64,000 nucleotides of DNA, taken from Tepidanaerobacteraceae bacterium (GTDB lineage: Bacteria > Bacillota > Thermosediminibacteria > Thermosediminibacterales > Tepidanaerobacteraceae). The notes beneath the pieces are model-generated. The model saw only the letters and a program-made list of their open reading frames with translations, was not told where the DNA came from and searched no databases. The number at the start of each line of letters is the position of its first letter. The stretch's first letter is position 1. Shown here in pieces: positions 34,396 through 44,399 of the stretch. The DNA lies in NCBI GenBank assembly GCA_024655905.1, contig JANLFP010000011.1:1-64000 (forward strand). The letters are read 5' to 3'. A program made the position numbers and the translations under genes.

Positions 34396-37074
34396 GTGGA
34401 CTACAAACTTAAGATTGCAGGCATTTTGTTGATTATTGCTGCTGCTGTTTTAACGTTGACGGGCTTTTTTACGGAAATAATGTGGTTTAAATCCGCAGGA
34501 TATTTAAATGTATTCTGGATTATTCTTTATTCCAGATGGGCTGTTAGGCTGATAAGCGGTGCAATTTTCTTCGCATTTCTCTATTTTAATCTGCTCTTGG
34601 CCGGCCGCAGCCTTTCAAGGGTATGGAGCTTGAAATACAGGGAGGGCATAGTGAACGATGCCATTTCCAGGGCTTTATCCGGTAAATGGATGAAAATTTT
34701 TATCTTTTTATTCAGCTTGGTGATGGCGCTGATTTTTACGGCTTTTACATCAACTTACTGGCTTGCGGTTCAAAAGTTTTTGCACCCCGTGAGTTTTGGC
34801 ATAATAGATCCCATATTTAAAATTGACATAGGGTTTTACATATTTAAACTTCCATTTTTGCAGGCGGTTTACGAACTGGCTGTTAGCGCGGTTTCCATTA
34901 CAATGTTTTCCGTTGCATTGCTTTATATAACAACTCATGTGGAAGAAGGCCCAGCCCGGTGGCTTTTCGTTCTTGCCCGGGAAAAACAGGTGACGGTGCT
35001 GCTTGCTGTATTTTTCGCATTGAAGGCTTACGGTTACAGATTATCCATGTTTAATTTGCTTTATTCGCCCAGGGGAGTGGCCTTTGGAGCAAGTTTCACC
35101 GATATACATGCAGTACTTCCGGGCTTGAAGATATTGATGATGATATCCATTGCTCTGGCTTTCATGCTGCTAATTAACCTTGCGGCAAAAAGACCCAGAT
35201 TGCTGCTTTGGACTCTTGGGATTTTGGTTGCAGCTTCTGTGCTTCTCCAGGGGATATATCCCGCTTTTATCCAGCAATTTCAGGTAACGCCAAATGAATT
35301 TGTAAAGGAAGAACCCTATCTTAAAACCAATATTGAGTTCACATTAAAAGCTTACGGCCTTGATCGAGTGGAAAGGAAGGAGTTTCCGGTAAGGGAAAAC
35401 GTGTCAGCGGATGCAATAATGAACAGCCCTACGGTAAAGACGCTGCGTTTGTGGGACTACAGGCCCCTTCAGCAGACATATAACCAGCTTCAGCGCATAC
35501 GTTATTATTACGACTTCAATCAGGTGGATGTAGATAGATATACCATAAACGGCCAACTGCGCCAGGTAATGCTGGCCGCTAGAGAACTGGACCAGGCGAG
35601 GCTTGAGGAAAGGGCTAAAACATGGGTAAACCGGCGGCTTCAATACACCCACGGTTACGGCCTGGTGATGAGCCCCGTCAATACCGTTACTGCTGAAGGC
35701 CTGCCCAATTTTTTCATAAAAGACATTCCGCCTGTTGCCGGGGACCCGGCATTGAAGGTAGATGAGCCGCGCATATATTTTGGAGAGCTCACCAGAGATT
35801 ATGTTGTGGTGAATTCCAAGACTCCAGAGTTTGATTATCCGTCTGGAGAATCCAATGTTTATAACGAATACAGGGGGAAGGGCGGAATTCCTCTCAACAT
35901 ATGGTCGCGGCTGCTTTTTGCCATGCGTTTTTGGGATTATAAGCTGCTTGTTTCAAACAACTTCGATGCCAATAGCAGGATTATGTTCGACAGAGATATA
36001 AAGACAATGACTGCTAAGATCGCGCCTTTTTTAAGGTTTGACCGGGATCCATACTTGGTGGTAGCAAAAGGAAGGTTGTACTGGATGATGGATGGATATA
36101 CGACAACAGACAGGTATCCGTATTCGGAGCCAATAAACGATATAAATTATATCAGGAATTCGGTAAAAGCGGTTATTGATGCTTACAATGGCACGGTTGA
36201 CTTTTATATTGCAGACGACAGCGATCCAATAATAAAAAGTTATAGCGCCATTTTCCCCGATATGTTCAAGCCTATGATCAGCATGCCGGAAGAGCTGAAA
36301 GCTCATATTCGGTACCCTGAGGATTTGTTTTTGATGCAGGCAAGGATATACACTCTTTATCACATGGAGGATGCGAGGGTTTTTTACAACAAGGAGGATG
36401 CATGGCAGGTTCCCGATGAGATATACGGCAGCGAGAGAAACAAGATGGAGCCCTACTATACCATACTCCAGCTGCCTGGTGAGTCAAAGCCGGAGCAGGT
36501 GCTGATGCTGCCTTTTACTCCATCCACCATCGAGAACATGAGGGCATGGATGGCGGCTAGATCCGATGGTGAAAATTACGGCAAACTGGTGGTATATCTT
36601 TTTCCCAAGGACAAAACCGTTTACGGCCCCATGCAGATTGAAGCCCGTATAAACCAGGATTCCCAGATATCCCAGCAATTGACGCTCTGGGACCAGAGGG
36701 GTTCCAGGGTAATCAGAGGAAATCTTCTGGTTCTTCCGATAGACAGTTCCATATTATATGTGAGGCCGATATTTATACAGGGTGAACAGAGCCAGCTCCC
36801 GGAACTTTCCAGGATTGTAGTGGCATCCGGAGAGCATGTGGTCATGGAAAGGACATTTGAAGCTGCCCTTGCCAGGATTTTTGGCGAATCCGCGGTTGAA
36901 AAAACCGTGCCAACGGTTCCGGTGGAAGAGATGACCGCTGAAGAACAGATTAAGAGAGCCGCCACTTTATATGACGAAGCCATAAAAGCCCAGCGTGAGG
37001 GAGATTGGGCTGCCTATGGCCAGAAGATAAACGAACTGGGAGATTTGCTTAAAAAATTGACGGGTAAACCTTAA
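34396..37074 (+). CDS. UPF0182 family membrane protein
   Basis: 892 residues with a GTG start after AGAAGGAGGG. The first ~290 residues hold seven hydrophobic helices, starting IAGILLIIAAAVLTLTGFFT. A large soluble region follows with the UPF0182 (COG1615) features Y-T-H-G-Y-G, 'P-x-I-Y-F-G-E-L', 'Y-x-G-x-G-G-I' and 'M-L-P-F-T-P'. The C-terminus ends in a helical segment (AATLYDEAIKAQREGDWAAYG) seen in many members and possibly TPR-like. The family is common in Clostridia, Actinobacteria and Cyanobacteria; its function is unknown. The gene stands alone. Confidence 0.9.
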   Translation: MDYKLKIAGILLIIAAAVLTLTGFFTEIMWFKSAGYLNVFWIILYSRWAVRLISGAIFFAFLYFNLLLAGRSLSRVWSLKYREGIVNDAISRALSGKWMKIFIFLFSLVMALIFTAFTSTYWLAVQKFLHPVSFGIIDPIFKIDIGFYIFKLPFLQAVYELAVSAVSITMFSVALLYITTHVEEGPARWLFVLAREKQVTVLLAVFFALKAYGYRLSMFNLLYSPRGVAFGASFTDIHAVLPGLKILMMISIALAFMLLINLAAKRPRLLLWTLGILVAASVLLQGIYPAFIQQFQVTPNEFVKEEPYLKTNIEFTLKAYGLDRVERKEFPVRENVSADAIMNSPTVKTLRLWDYRPLQQTYNQLQRIRYYYDFNQVDVDRYTINGQLRQVMLAARELDQARLEERAKTWVNRRLQYTHGYGLVMSPVNTVTAEGLPNFFIKDIPPVAGDPALKVDEPRIYFGELTRDYVVVNSKTPEFDYPSGESNVYNEYRGKGGIPLNIWSRLLFAMRFWDYKLLVSNNFDANSRIMFDRDIKTMTAKIAPFLRFDRDPYLVVAKGRLYWMMDGYTTTDRYPYSEPINDINYIRNSVKAVIDAYNGTVDFYIADDSDPIIKSYSAIFPDMFKPMISMPEELKAHIRYPEDLFLMQARIYTLYHMEDARVFYNKEDAWQVPDEIYGSERNKMEPYYTILQLPGESKPEQVLMLPFTPSTIENMRAWMAARSDGENYGKLVVYLFPKDKTVYGPMQIEARINQDSQISQQLTLWDQRGSRVIRGNLLVLPIDSSILYVRPIFIQGEQSQLPELSRIVVASGEHVVMERTFEAALARIFGESAVEKTVPTVPVEEMTAEEQIKRAATLYDEAIKAQREGDWAAYGQKINELGDLLKKLTGKP

Positions 37075-37084
37075 GTTTACCCGT
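37060..37084 (+). terminator. Bidirectional terminator between the UPF0182 and SASP genes
   Basis: ACGGGTAAAC (37060-37069) pairs with GTTTACCCGT (37075-37084). The UPF0182 stop codon lies in the loop. Confidence 0.75.
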
Positions 37085-37090
37085 TGCGAA

Positions 37091-37309
37091 TTATTTTCCG
37101 CCTATCTGCTTTTCTGCCATTTCTATCATTTTTCGGACCATATGGCCTCCCACGGCTCCACAATCACGGGAAGCGATATTGCCCCAATAATCCTCGGAGC
37201 CCTGATAAACGGGTATATTGAGCTCCCTGGCCACTTCGTACTTAAAATTGTCCATGGCTTGATGAATGCCCTTCACAACATGGGGTTTTCCGCTTTGACC
37301 TGCTGACAT
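37091..37309 (-). CDS. Alpha/beta-type small acid-soluble spore protein
   Basis: 72 residues, with GGAAGGGGGAATATAAAA before the ATG. The diagnostic sequences are MDNFKYEVARELNIPVYQG, where the E-x-A-x-E-L site is cut by the germination protease, and then 'SRDCGAVGGHMVRKMIEMAE', close to the G-G-x-M-V-R/K-x-M-I/V motif of this family. These proteins coat spore DNA and give UV and heat resistance. This is the second SASP in the window. Confidence 0.93.
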   Translation of the reverse strand: MSAGQSGKPHVVKGIHQAMDNFKYEVARELNIPVYQGSEDYWGNIASRDCGAVGGHMVRKMIEMAEKQIGGK

Positions 37310-37379
37310 TTTTATATTCCCCCTTCCTTTTTTATAAAATAACCGGAAGAGAGAAACAATATGTTAGGATTTATATGGT

Positions 37380-39017
37380 CTACTTTCCTGTCCGGGAAAA
37401 GTCTTTGAAATTTTTATCAATGTTTAAAATATATGTGGCGAGGTTGAAGGCATGGTCGCCGACGCGCTCAAGATTGTTGACTATATCGAGAAAAATTACG
37501 CCGGATGAAGGATTGCATGTCCCTTCATTCAATCTTTTTATATGATGGCTTCTGAGTGTATTCTCCATGCTGTCAATTTCTTCTTCCTTTACGATAATCG
37601 TGCCTGCAGCACTTTTATCCCCAGCTAAAAAGGCATCGATGGCCATTTGGAAGGTTTCATTCACTTTGGAAGACATTTCCACCAATTCTCTGATGGCTTC
37701 ATTGCTGAAGGGAAGCCTGTGTTCTTCCTTGTATTCGGCCAGTTCAAGGATGTTCATGGCATGATCTCCAACTCTTTCCATATCATTTATTGCATTTATC
37801 ATATATGTTATTTGTTTGGATTCATCGGTAGAAAGCGGCATCCTTGAAAGCAGGGCCAGGTACCTCGTAGTGAGGCGCGCCAGTTCGTTCACAACTGATT
37901 CCTTTTCTCTGGCTATCCTTGCTTTCTGTTCGTTGTAATAGAGAAAAATATTCATGGTGTCCGCAAGGGTTTCCAGAGCAAGGCTGCCCATGCGGCAGAT
38001 TTCCTTTTTTGCCTGAGCAACGGCTATTGGCGGAGTTTCCAGCAGTCTGTCGTCTATGTATTTGGTTCCTCTTTCAACAATTTCGGGTGCTCCCGGAATT
38101 ATATAAGTAACCAGCTTCACCAGAAGAAAGGCAAACGGCAGTTGAATGATGGTGTTTGTAACATTAAAGAAAGTGTGCGCATTCGCAATCTGCCGCACCG
38201 GGTTTGAAGATGTATAACTTACCGCAACCTGGACCACAGGTAAGGCAAGCAAGAAAATAACAGTTCCTATTATATTGAACATCAGATGAAGCAAGGCTGC
38301 CCTTTTAGCCGTGATGTTGGTGCCAATGCTGGAAAGGAGAGCTGTAACGCAGGTGCCGATGTTGTCGCCAAATAATATGGGCAATGCTATGGAAATATTT
38401 ACCACGCCTTGATCAGCCAGTGCCTGAAGAATGCCTATGGTGGCACTGCTGCTCTGAATTATTCCAGTGGTCAGAAACCCTGCCACCACGCCCAGCAAGG
38501 GCGTTTTTCCAAAATTAGCCATAAAGCTTATAAATTCCGGCATTTTAGCCAGAGGCTTTAGCGCTACCTCCATGGTCTGCATGCCGAAAAACAGGAGGCC
38601 GAAGCCAAGAATAATCTGGCCTATGAATTTTTGGGTTTTATGCTTTGCGAAGAGGTGGACCGCAACACCAAGGCCGACGGCAGGCAAGGCAATTTTTGTA
38701 AATTTGAATGCGATTAGCTGGGCTGTCATGGTTGTCCCAATATTGGCACCCATTATAACACCTATAGCCTGCATCAGGTCCATAAGCCCCGCGTTTACGA
38801 GGCCCACCACCATCACTGTGGTAGCGCTGCTGCTTTGAATTATGCTGGTAACAAGCGCCCCCACCAGCACTCCCATTACTCTGTTTCTGGTGAGGAGTTC
38901 CAGAAGGTATTTCAGCCTGTCTCCGGCCGCCCTTTCCAATCCCTCGCCCATTAGTTTCATTCCGTAAATAAACAGGCCCAGGCCTCCAAAAAGAGTAAAT
39001 ATAGAATCCAGAGACAA
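37380..39017 (-). CDS. Na/Pi cotransporter family protein with PhoU-like domain
   Basis: 545 residues. The membrane half (to ~310) has the two inverted-repeat signatures T-S-I-I-Q-S-S-S-A-T-T and T-G-I-I-Q-S-S-S-A-T-I of NptA/YjbB transporters. The C-terminal half is helical and PhoU-like, with two E-R-V-G-D-H-A-x-N repeats. The family exports or cotransports phosphate with Na+. PhoU-type domains suggest regulation by phosphate status. The start ATG follows GGGGGAGGGATATTTTG. No pst genes are nearby. Confidence 0.92.
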   Translation of the reverse strand: MSLDSIFTLFGGLGLFIYGMKLMGEGLERAAGDRLKYLLELLTRNRVMGVLVGALVTSIIQSSSATTVMVVGLVNAGLMDLMQAIGVIMGANIGTTMTAQLIAFKFTKIALPAVGLGVAVHLFAKHKTQKFIGQIILGFGLLFFGMQTMEVALKPLAKMPEFISFMANFGKTPLLGVVAGFLTTGIIQSSSATIGILQALADQGVVNISIALPILFGDNIGTCVTALLSSIGTNITAKRAALLHLMFNIIGTVIFLLALPVVQVAVSYTSSNPVRQIANAHTFFNVTNTIIQLPFAFLLVKLVTYIIPGAPEIVERGTKYIDDRLLETPPIAVAQAKKEICRMGSLALETLADTMNIFLYYNEQKARIAREKESVVNELARLTTRYLALLSRMPLSTDESKQITYMINAINDMERVGDHAMNILELAEYKEEHRLPFSNEAIRELVEMSSKVNETFQMAIDAFLAGDKSAAGTIIVKEEEIDSMENTLRSHHIKRLNEGTCNPSSGVIFLDIVNNLERVGDHAFNLATYILNIDKNFKDFSRTGK

Positions 39018-39143
39018 AATATCCCTCCCCCATCAATACTTTTTTCCCTCTTTTATTATACCAAATAAGGCTTTTAAAAGATACTGCGGAAATTATTTTT
39101 ATACACATGAGGGAGGGGGTACAAAACTGCGCATTCTGCGAGC

Positions 39144-39419
39144 TTATAATTTCTGAGTGATTAGCAGTATTCCGATGATTAGAAAAGCAATACCGGCGCC
39201 TATGTGGACGTAATGCAGAGGCAGCATCTTTGAAATAATGGTTCCCAGATATACTCCTATGACCGTGTTTGCAATCAAAGCAAGCGACGCTCCCAAAAAT
39301 ACGCTAATAATAGATTCGTTATGTGCTGCCATAAGCATTGTGGAAAGCTGAGTTTTATCCCCCAGTTCTGCAAGAAAAACCAGCAAAAAGGTTGCAATGA
39401 AGGTCTTCCATAGGAGCAA
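39144..39419 (-). CDS. GDT1/TMEM165 (UPF0016) family half-protein
   Basis: 91 residues with three hydrophobic helices. It carries one copy of the E-L-G-D-K-T-Q motif of cation/proton exchangers linked to Mn2+ export (E-x-G-D-[KR]-[ST]). Eukaryotic and many bacterial members have two such halves, so this protein must dimerise or pair with a second half. The start is TTG at 39419, with GGGGG eight bases upstream. It lies two bases after the stop of the membrane gene at 39422. Confidence 0.85.
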   Translation of the reverse strand: MLLWKTFIATFLLVFLAELGDKTQLSTMLMAAHNESIISVFLGASLALIANTVIGVYLGTIISKMLPLHYVHIGAGIAFLIIGILLITQKL

Positions 39420-39421
39420 AA

Positions 39422-39721
39422 CTACAGCCCCCTTCTGAGCAGCCTTCTCTTTTTATGGGGAAACAACCCGATTATTTTTACTCCATTTTTAATAAAGTCC
39501 ATCAAGCTTCCAAAAACAAAACCTAGACCAGCGCCAAGCAGAATACTGTAAACAAAGGCATCGCCGCGGCCGAGCGAAAGTTCAAGATTCAATCCCAGGG
39601 CAGCAGGAATTCCCATAACCTGCCGGATTGCTCCCATATGATCGGTATAATAAGGAATCCAGGCGATAAAACTCCATATTACGCCTATAAATATACCTTT
39701 TTTTTGATAAATAGATATCAT
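39422..39721 (-). CDS. Small membrane protein, cotranscribed with the GDT1-like gene
   Basis: 99 residues, ATG after AAGGAGGGGAGTTTCT. Hydrophobic segments run at IFIGVIWSFIAWIPY and F-V-Y-S-I-L-L-G-A-G-L-G-F-V-F-G, with a very basic tail (HKKRRLLRR). It lacks the E-G-D-K-T motif, so it is not a second GDT1 half. It is not recognised. The tight spacing to the GDT1-like gene suggests that the two act together. Confidence 0.65.
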   Translation of the reverse strand: MISIYQKKGIFIGVIWSFIAWIPYYTDHMGAIRQVMGIPAALGLNLELSLGRGDAFVYSILLGAGLGFVFGSLMDFIKNGVKIIGLFPHKKRRLLRRGL

Positions 39722-39848
39722 AGAAACTCCCCTCCTTTATATTAAAATTTTATTCAAATAAAACGGGATATATTCGAAGCAAAAAGATTAATCATAATGG
39801 ATTTATTTGTTGAATACAAATTAATAGATATAGCGAGGGGGCGAAATA

Positions 39849-40619
39849 ATGAGGAAACAGCAATATAAAAATATTATTGCGTGGATTGTGAGTCTTGCGA
39901 CTATGGTTGCAGTTTTTTATTCAATGCTGTATACAGGATTGCCTAAGTCCGTGGGAGCTTTTGGCAGGCTTGATCGGCTGGTACCCATCTACAGAGTGGA
40001 ATGTAGCGAAAAAAAAGTGGCCATCTCTTTTGATGCCGCGTGGGGCTCGGATATTACACCACAGCTGCTGAATATACTGAAAAAACATAATATCAAGACA
40101 ACATTTTTCCTGGTGAAATTCTGGATGGAAAAATACCCGGATATGACACGACTGATAGCAAAAGAAGGCCATGAAATCGGCAACCACTCAGCCACACATC
40201 CTCAAATGGGCCGCATTCAAAGAGAGAAAATAATAAGCGAAATTAAAGAAACACATGACAAAATAAAAGAACTAACGGGTCAAAACGCCAAACTCTTCAG
40301 GCCGCCTTTTGGAGACTACAGCAACATTCTCATAACCACAGCTAACGAAATGGGATATCTTGTAATCCAGTGGGATGTGGATTCCCTCGACTGGAAGGAT
40401 TTGAGCGCCGGCGCCATATACGACAGAGTCATGAAACAGATAAAGCCCGGCTCAATTGTGCTGTTTCACAACAACGGCAAACATACGGCGGAAGCGCTTG
40501 AACCCATTATTGTTGAATTGAAAAAGCGGGGATACGAGATAGTCCCAATATCCGAACTTTTGATTAAAGGCGATTATTATATCGACAAATCTACCGGAGA
40601 AATGAGGAGCGTGAAATAG
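39849..40619 (+). CDS. pdaB: PdaB-like sporulation polysaccharide deacetylase
   Basis: 256 residues, ATG after GAGGGGGCGAAATA. One N-terminal membrane anchor (IIAWIVSLATMVAVFYSML) precedes a NodB domain. The family motifs are present: SFDAAWGSD (motif 1 Asp pair), HSATHPQM (the metal His pair H-x3-H), FRPPFGDYS (motif 3), W-D-V-D-S-x-D-W and L-F-H-N-N. The 'D-A-A-W-G' variant is typical of PdaB, needed for spore cortex maintenance in B. subtilis. Monocistronic; forespore expression is expected. Confidence 0.9.
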   Translation: MRKQQYKNIIAWIVSLATMVAVFYSMLYTGLPKSVGAFGRLDRLVPIYRVECSEKKVAISFDAAWGSDITPQLLNILKKHNIKTTFFLVKFWMEKYPDMTRLIAKEGHEIGNHSATHPQMGRIQREKIISEIKETHDKIKELTGQNAKLFRPPFGDYSNILITTANEMGYLVIQWDVDSLDWKDLSAGAIYDRVMKQIKPGSIVLFHNNGKHTAEALEPIIVELKKRGYEIVPISELLIKGDYYIDKSTGEMRSVK

Positions 40620-40744
40620 ATTAAACATTTTGAAAGAAAATATTGACTTAATATTGATGAGAATCTATAATAAAAGAAGCAATGCGGTCAAGAAATGTCT
40701 TGACCTTTTTTTGTAGCAAGAGGATGAGAGAGGAGGATATATGC

Positions 40745-41431
40745 ATGGCGGATATCAGGATACTCATGGTGGACGACGAAAAGCGCATGGTTGAATTGGT
40801 CAAGCTTTATCTTGAAAAAGAAGGTTACACAGTAGATGAGGCTTACGACGGCCAGCAGGCTCTTGAAATGATAAATAAGACGAAATACAACCTTATTATA
40901 CTTGATTTAATGCTGCCGGTGGTGGACGGATGGACAGTATGCAGGGAAATCCGAAAAAAATACGACATACCCGTAATCATACTGACTGCAAGGGGAGAGG
41001 AATTCGATAAAGTGCTGGGATTCGAGCTGGGGGCTGACGATTATGTGGTCAAACCTTTCAGCCCCAGGGAGCTTACCGCGCGGGTTAAAGCCCTTCTCCG
41101 CCGCATGGGGCCGAGCGAGGAGCAGGAAGAAACCCTTGAATTTCCGGAGCTAATAATAGAGCCGGAAGCCAGGCTGGTGAAAGCAAACGGGAAAGAAGTG
41201 GATCTTACTCCGAAAGAATTCGACCTGCTGTATTTTTTGGCAAAAAATAAAGACAAAGTGTTTACTCGGGAAAAGCTGCTTGAGGAGGTCTGGGGATATG
41301 ATTTTTTCGGCAGCCTCAGAACGGTAGACACTCATGTGAAACAGTTGAGAGAGAAGCTTGGTCGCAGCAGGGCAGCTTCATATATAACCACTGTATGGGG
41401 AGTAGGATATAAGTTTGAGGTGATTAAATGA
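40745..41431 (+). CDS. OmpR/PhoB family response regulator
   Basis: 228 residues from ATG 40745, eight bases after AGGAGG; the open frame upstream lacks a site. The receiver domain has the acidic pair V-D-D-E, the phospho-acceptor Asp in LIILDLMLPVVDG (near residue 53), T in I-L-T-A-R-G and K in V-V-K-P-F. A C-terminal winged helix (ELIIEPEARLV...VDTHVKQLREKLG) binds DNA. It overlaps the kinase gene by ATGA, so the two are coupled. The target genes are not obvious from context. Confidence 0.95.
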   Translation: MADIRILMVDDEKRMVELVKLYLEKEGYTVDEAYDGQQALEMINKTKYNLIILDLMLPVVDGWTVCREIRKKYDIPVIILTARGEEFDKVLGFELGADDYVVKPFSPRELTARVKALLRRMGPSEEQEETLEFPELIIEPEARLVKANGKEVDLTPKEFDLLYFLAKNKDKVFTREKLLEEVWGYDFFGSLRTVDTHVKQLREKLGRSRAASYITTVWGVGYKFEVIK

Positions 41432-43188
41432 ACCTCAATAAAAAGCTTCTGAACTTCAACAAAAGCATAATTTTTAAACTCTGGCTGTACATGATTATTC
41501 TTACTGTGGTTACTCTTTTGTTTTCAGGCCTTATACTTTCCAGTGCTTTTGAAAATTTCTACTTTAATATAAAACAGAACGAAATGATAAACGAGGGCCA
41601 GCAGCTTATAGCATTAATATTGCAGGGGATAGATCCCATTGAGCTGGTGGATATCAGCAAATTCATCAATGCCCATGCCGTGGTTGTGGACAGGCAAGGG
41701 CTCATTCAGGCCAGCTCCAATATTCTGAAGTTTAAGGGAATGCCGATGGACAGCAAGGAATTTTCGGAAGTGTTGAAGGGCAATATCGTGATTCATAAAG
41801 GTTTTATCTCCCAACTGGGTGCCGCGATGCTGACGGTGGCGCTGCCCATAAAAACCGAAATGGGGGTAATGGGTGCGCTCATTCTTTATTCCCCCATGGC
41901 TTCAATCGAAAACTCCATTTGGCAGATTCGGCGGCTCATGCTGCTGACTGCGGTGGGCGCTGTTTTAATAGCAACGGCGCTGAGCTTTGTGCTTTCCAAG
42001 ACGGTATCAAGACCTCTGGTGCAGATGAAGAAATTTGCAGAAAGCATGGCGGAAGGCAAGTTTGAAGGAAAGGTGGAAGTGGTGTCTGAGGATGAAATAG
42101 GGACACTGGCAAAGACCATCAATTACCTTTCAGATGCGCTTAAGAAAAATATTAACGCCCTGTCCCAGGAAAAAGAACAGCTCAAAAAGGTGCTTTTGAG
42201 CATGACCGATGGAGTGGTGAACTTCGATGCGGACGGCAGGCTGATTATGGCGAATCCTCAGGCAATAGTTATGCTTCAATGCGGTATGGAGGACGAAGAA
42301 AAAGAAGGCCTAAGGCTTCTTTATCCCATGCTTGACAGAGTCCGGGAAACCAAAAAACCCCTTAACGAGGAACTGAAACTGAGAGGCAGGATCATCAGCG
42401 CGAGAATGGCCCCGCTTATGGATGAGGGCATGAATCTGTGGGGTGCTGTGGCGGTATTGCAGGATGTTACCAGAGAAAGGAAGCTTGAGCACCTGCGCAG
42501 GGAATTTGTTGGCGATGTATCCCATGAGCTCAGGACTCCGCTGTCTTATCTCCAGGGATATACGGAGGCACTTCTTGACGGAATGGTCGAAGACCCGGAA
42601 GAGAAGAACAAATATTTGAATATAATCCTTGAGGAGACCCTCAGATTGCGGCGCCTGGTAAATGAACTCCTGGATTTATCGCAGATAGAAAGCGGACATC
42701 TGAATCTTAAAAAAGATAAAATTTCCCTTGAAAATTTAATTGGAAGAGTTGTGAAGAAACTTGCACCTCTTTCGCAGAAAAAAGGAGTTGATATACATAC
42801 TGAATATGGGGATATCCCGCTGATTATGGCTGATGAAGACAGGATAGAGCAGGTGATGATAAATCTTATCGACAATGCCATGCGATATGCTGAAAATAAT
42901 GGGGAGATAAGAATAAAAGTCAAAAGAGGCGAAAGCGGTGTGGTGGTTTCGGTAAAAGACAGAGGACCGGGCATACCCGAGGAAGAACTTCCCTTTATCT
43001 GGGAGAGATTTTATAAAGTGGATAAATCTCGGGCAAGAAAAACAGGGGGCACAGGCTTGGGCCTCGCCATCGTTAAAAACATCATAGAAGCTCACGGCGG
43101 CCGCGTCTGGGCAAAAAATTGCCCGGAAGGCGGCACCATTTTCTACTTTTCTTTGCCGGAAGGCATGGATAATAAAGATGAAACTTAA
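41428..43188 (+). CDS. Sensor histidine kinase (HAMP-PAS-HisKA-HATPase)
   Basis: 586 residues. Two membrane helices (about 15-38 and 172-192) frame an extracellular sensor region. HAMP (~190-245), a coiled coil and PAS (~250-355) follow. The H box VGDVSHELRTPL (His near 365), the N box VMINLIDNAMRYAENN, G1 DRGPGIPEEE and G2 GGTGLGLAIVKNII are all intact. The architecture matches WalK/PhoR/ResE-type kinases. Its partner is the response regulator overlapping its start. A bidirectional hairpin ends the operon. The signal is unknown. Confidence 0.95.
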   Translation: MNLNKKLLNFNKSIIFKLWLYMIILTVVTLLFSGLILSSAFENFYFNIKQNEMINEGQQLIALILQGIDPIELVDISKFINAHAVVVDRQGLIQASSNILKFKGMPMDSKEFSEVLKGNIVIHKGFISQLGAAMLTVALPIKTEMGVMGALILYSPMASIENSIWQIRRLMLLTAVGAVLIATALSFVLSKTVSRPLVQMKKFAESMAEGKFEGKVEVVSEDEIGTLAKTINYLSDALKKNINALSQEKEQLKKVLLSMTDGVVNFDADGRLIMANPQAIVMLQCGMEDEEKEGLRLLYPMLDRVRETKKPLNEELKLRGRIISARMAPLMDEGMNLWGAVAVLQDVTRERKLEHLRREFVGDVSHELRTPLSYLQGYTEALLDGMVEDPEEKNKYLNIILEETLRLRRLVNELLDLSQIESGHLNLKKDKISLENLIGRVVKKLAPLSQKKGVDIHTEYGDIPLIMADEDRIEQVMINLIDNAMRYAENNGEIRIKVKRGESGVVVSVKDRGPGIPEEELPFIWERFYKVDKSRARKTGGTGLGLAIVKNIIEAHGGRVWAKNCPEGGTIFYFSLPEGMDNKDET

Positions 43189-43213
43189 AAATCCCCGGTA
43201 AATCCGGGGATTT
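43189..43213 (+). terminator. Bidirectional terminator between kinase and ald
   Basis: AAATCCCCGG (43189-43198) pairs with CCGGGGATTT (43204-43213). It lies directly after the kinase stop and just before the convergent ald stop. Confidence 0.85.
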
Positions 43214-43217
43214 ATGT

Positions 43218-44342
43218 TTACATGCCCTTCAATATATCTTCCACAGGGAAATAAGGAAGATTATGGGCTTCAGCCACAGCTTTGAATGTTACTTTTCCAT
43301 CGAGAACGTTTATGCCTTTTGCCAGGGCCGGGTCATCCAATACGGCTTGTTTCCAGCCCTTGTTCGCCAAGTTAAGGGCATACGGCAATGTGGCATTCGT
43401 CAAAGCAAGGGTCGATGTCCTGGGAACTACGCCGGGGATGTTGGCCACTGCATAGTGCACGACACCGTGTTTTACGAAAACCGGATCAGCATGGGTGGTG
43501 GGATGGTCAATGGTTTCAACGCATCCTCCCTGATCGATTGCAACATCAACAATGACACTGCCGGGCTTCATATTCCTCACCATTTCTTCGGTAATGAGCT
43601 TAGGGGCCTTTGCACCGGGAATAAGGACTGAACCTACGACTAAATCTGCGCCGCTTACAGCTTCCATAAGGTTGAACCTGTTTGAATAGAGGGTTTCTAT
43701 GCTATTTCTGAAAATATCTTCCAGATAACGCAGCCTGTCAATGTTTATATCCGCCACTGTCACTCTTGCGCCCACGCCCACTGCTCTCTTCACTGCACTG
43801 GTACCCACAGTTCCGGCGCCCACCACCAACACCGAGGCGGGAGGCACTCCTGCCACTCCATCCAGCAGGACGCCTTTGCCCCCATTTATTTTTTCGAGAT
43901 AAGCGGCACCCACCTGTACCGCCATACGGCCGGCGATTTCGCTCATGGGGGTGAGCAAAGGCAGGCTTCTGTCTGCTTTTTGCACCGTTTCATAAGCAAT
44001 GGCCACAACCTTTTTGTCCATTAAAGCTTTTGTAAGTTCGGGTTCGGGAGCCAGGTGCAAATATGTGAATAGAATGAGGCCTTGCCTGAAATGTGCGTAT
44101 TCTGAAGGCAACGGTTCCTTCACTTTTATTATCATATCGCTGCGGCCCCAAACTTCGGCTGCATCCGCCACTATTTCCGCACCTACTGCTCTGTAGCTTT
44201 CATCGGGGAAACCCGCGCCTTCTCCAGCTCCCTTTTCAATCAGCACTATATGACCGGCAGCCACCATGGAATCAACACCGGAGGGAGTCATGGCCACACG
44301 GTTTTCCTGGGCTTTTATCTCCCTGGGAACACCAACTATCAT
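43218..44342 (-). CDS. ald: Alanine dehydrogenase
   Basis: 374 residues from ATG 44342, after GAGGAGGAAGAAATT. The open frame upstream (to 44411) runs through the -24/-12 promoter and is not coding. [10 protein letters not shown] at the N-terminus, V-K-E-P-L-P (substrate Lys), [13 protein letters not shown] (catalytic His), [18 protein letters not shown] (NAD fold) and the late 'P-x-x-V-x-R-T-S-T-x-A-L-T-N-A-T' are alanine dehydrogenase features. It reversibly deaminates L-alanine to pyruvate. It is controlled by a sigma-54 promoter with upstream operators, and its neighbours are the presumed activator and an alanine symporter. Confidence 0.96.
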   Translation of the reverse strand: MIVGVPREIKAQENRVAMTPSGVDSMVAAGHIVLIEKGAGEGAGFPDESYRAVGAEIVADAAEVWGRSDMIIKVKEPLPSEYAHFRQGLILFTYLHLAPEPELTKALMDKKVVAIAYETVQKADRSLPLLTPMSEIAGRMAVQVGAAYLEKINGGKGVLLDGVAGVPPASVLVVGAGTVGTSAVKRAVGVGARVTVADINIDRLRYLEDIFRNSIETLYSNRFNLMEAVSGADLVVGSVLIPGAKAPKLITEEMVRNMKPGSVIVDVAIDQGGCVETIDHPTTHADPVFVKHGVVHYAVANIPGVVPRTSTLALTNATLPYALNLANKGWKQAVLDDPALAKGINVLDGKVTFKAVAEAHNLPYFPVEDILKGM

Positions 44343-44399
44343 AATTTCTTCCTCCTCTGAAAGTCGATTGATTTCATTTTTATATTGTGTTTTATTATA

